64,000 bases of DNA from Zopfochytrium polystomum. Its lineage: Eukaryota > Chytridiomycota > Chytridiomycetes > Chytridiales > Chytridiaceae. The DNA is taken from the NCBI GenBank assembly GCA_025765615.1, contig JAIVFJ010000003.1, forward strand, positions 620,001-684,000, written 5' to 3'. Within the stretch, counting starts at the first letter, position 1. Each line of letters starts with the position of its first letter. A program made the position numbers and the translations under genes. The notes below the pieces were generated by a model, which saw only the letters and a list, made by a program, of their open reading frames with translations, did not search any database and was not told the origin of the DNA. This document shows, piece by piece, positions 63,164-64,000 of this stretch.

Positions 63164-63388
63164 TGCTCCAGCACCGATCCTTCAGAGGATTGTCCCTCTG
63201 AATGTTCATTCTTTGTGTTTGAGACCCCTGTTAGACAGATCAGTAGGGATACTTCATGGACTAGGCAAGTAGTAGGGTTGAAACACCCCATAGGCAACAG
63301 CCCAATAAAGTTAGTTTTAGCCTATTATTTGCTTTCCCTCACTCGAGGGCCCAGATCCCAGGGTCAAAGGAGTGAGTATGGTCTCACA
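63164..63388 (+). repeat. Repeat P, copy 3
   Basis: TGCTCCAGCA...GTCTCACA, intact, 225 bp, with AATAAAG. Almost identical to copy 2. Confidence 0.85.
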
Positions 63389-63559
63389 CGGTTGAAAGAC
63401 TGCGTAAGCGCAGAGCCTGTGGTCGCCCCCAAGGCTGTGTGAGGCGAGGAGTGCTGCTACATGTGGAATCCTTGTGGGGTGGCCTGTCTCGTTCTGTGGA
63501 AGGAAGGTGCTCTTGTGTTTCCAAATATGGAACAGTCCGACCCTTCCTCCGGTCTGTCC

Positions 63560-63599
<40 letters not shown>

Positions 63600-63705
63600 G
63601 CCTGTCTGTCTGTCTGTCTCTCACCCACTCTCTCTCTCTCCCACTCACCCCCAGAAGAAAACCAAAACTCCTCACACCACAACCACAACACCACCCACAG
63701 CAACG
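63389..63705. other. Upstream region of the last gene
   Basis: Contains a CTGT microsatellite (63553-63620) and CT repeats, marking the return to the GC-rich gene block. Confidence 0.6.
63553..63620. repeat. CTGT microsatellite
   Basis: About sixteen CTGT units with one CCTG and one CCGT interruption. Confidence 0.95.
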
Positions 63706-64000
63706 ATGCGCCTGCCGATCGCGGCTCTCCTCAAGGGCTCGTCGCTGAGCTCGGCCGCCCTGCTCGTCGTCCTCGTCGTGCTCTCCGTCTCGTCCCTCCA
63801 CCTGTGGACAACCGTGCGCACCATCCGCCGCCGCGTCGCCATCCTCGACCCGCTCAGTCGCGCACACCGCCTGAGCACCAGCGATCCCTTCTCCTCCTCC
63901 TCCTCCTCCTCCTCCTCCTCATCGTCTTCTTCTTCTTCTTCCGAGCACCACCACCCGCCCCTGCGACCCTCCCGCCCGCCCTCCTCCGACGCCAGCTCCG
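63706..64000 (+). CDS. N-terminal part of a membrane-anchored protein (cut by window end)
   Basis: ATG at 63706, open to the end of the window. The first about 35 residues form a signal anchor (LSSAALLVVLVVLSVSSLHLW) followed by basic residues (RTIRRR). A run of about 18 serines from TCC/TCT repeats (63891-63945) and a His/Pro/Ser-rich stretch come next. The composition is typical of the gene-block proteins here. The family cannot be told from this part. Confidence 0.55.
   Translation, partial: MRLPIAALLKGSSLSSAALLVVLVVLSVSSLHLWTTVRTIRRRVAILDPLSRAHRLSTSDPFSSSSSSSSSSSSSSSSSEHHHPPLRPSRPPSSDASS

Noticed and set aside
63553..63620. CRISPR-like array
   Set aside because: A simple 4-bp microsatellite without spacers, in a eukaryotic genome.

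Overview
The window looks like nuclear DNA of a zoosporic (early-diverging) fungus, Chytridiomycota or Blastocladiomycota. Genes are split by short introns (50-190 bp, mostly GT-AG). Fungal-type families are present: a GATA factor with the AreA-type N-terminal motif, UPF0643, DUF2985, an EXS/Erd1 protein and a MNN4-like LicD protein. A SCAMP protein, largely missing from yeasts and moulds, and a 29-residue WWKDSGLPL ankyrin-like repeat protein point the same way. There is no organelle or bacterial signature. Species assignment from sequence alone is not possible.

Two compartments alternate. (1) 1-12.7 kb is moderately AT-rich and made almost entirely of decayed mobile elements: a piggyBac transposase relic broken by a copia fragment, nested solo LTRs of a copia and a gypsy family with target duplications, a Tc1/mariner relic, and three tRNA or tRNA-like sequences. 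(2) 12.7-52 kb is GC-rich and gene-dense, with long homopolymer A/T runs, CT/GA and CTGT microsatellites, and proline/alanine/serine low-complexity coding. In order: DUF2985 membrane protein (-), a multi-exon unrecognised protein (+), ankyrin-like repeat protein (+), AT-hook low-complexity protein (+), alpha-carbonic anhydrase fused to seven transmembrane helices (-), GATA factor (-), ankyrin relic, a 971-residue membrane protein (-), SCAMP (-), LicD protein (-), Cdc42-like GTPase (-), UPF0643 (-), EXS/Erd1 protein (+) and an HDHD5/CECR5-type HAD phosphatase (-). (3) 52-63.4 kb turns again to mobile DNA: an HNH-domain gene with a substituted catalytic His, a complete MULE with about 60-bp terminal inverted repeats and a disabled transposase, and a full-length chromodomain gypsy element with several inactivating lesions. 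GC-rich coding resumes at 63.7 kb with a gene cut by the window end.

The genes do not form one pathway. Several are membrane or secretory-traffic proteins (SCAMP, EXS, LicD, Cdc42, the CA-7TM fusion, the 971-aa protein), but the clustering may be chance. The two observations I rate highest are the carbonic anhydrase-seven-helix fusion, which has the layout of a surface CO2/bicarbonate receptor, and paired perfect four-unit heat-shock elements in the U3 of the gypsy LTR, repeated in every copy in the window.
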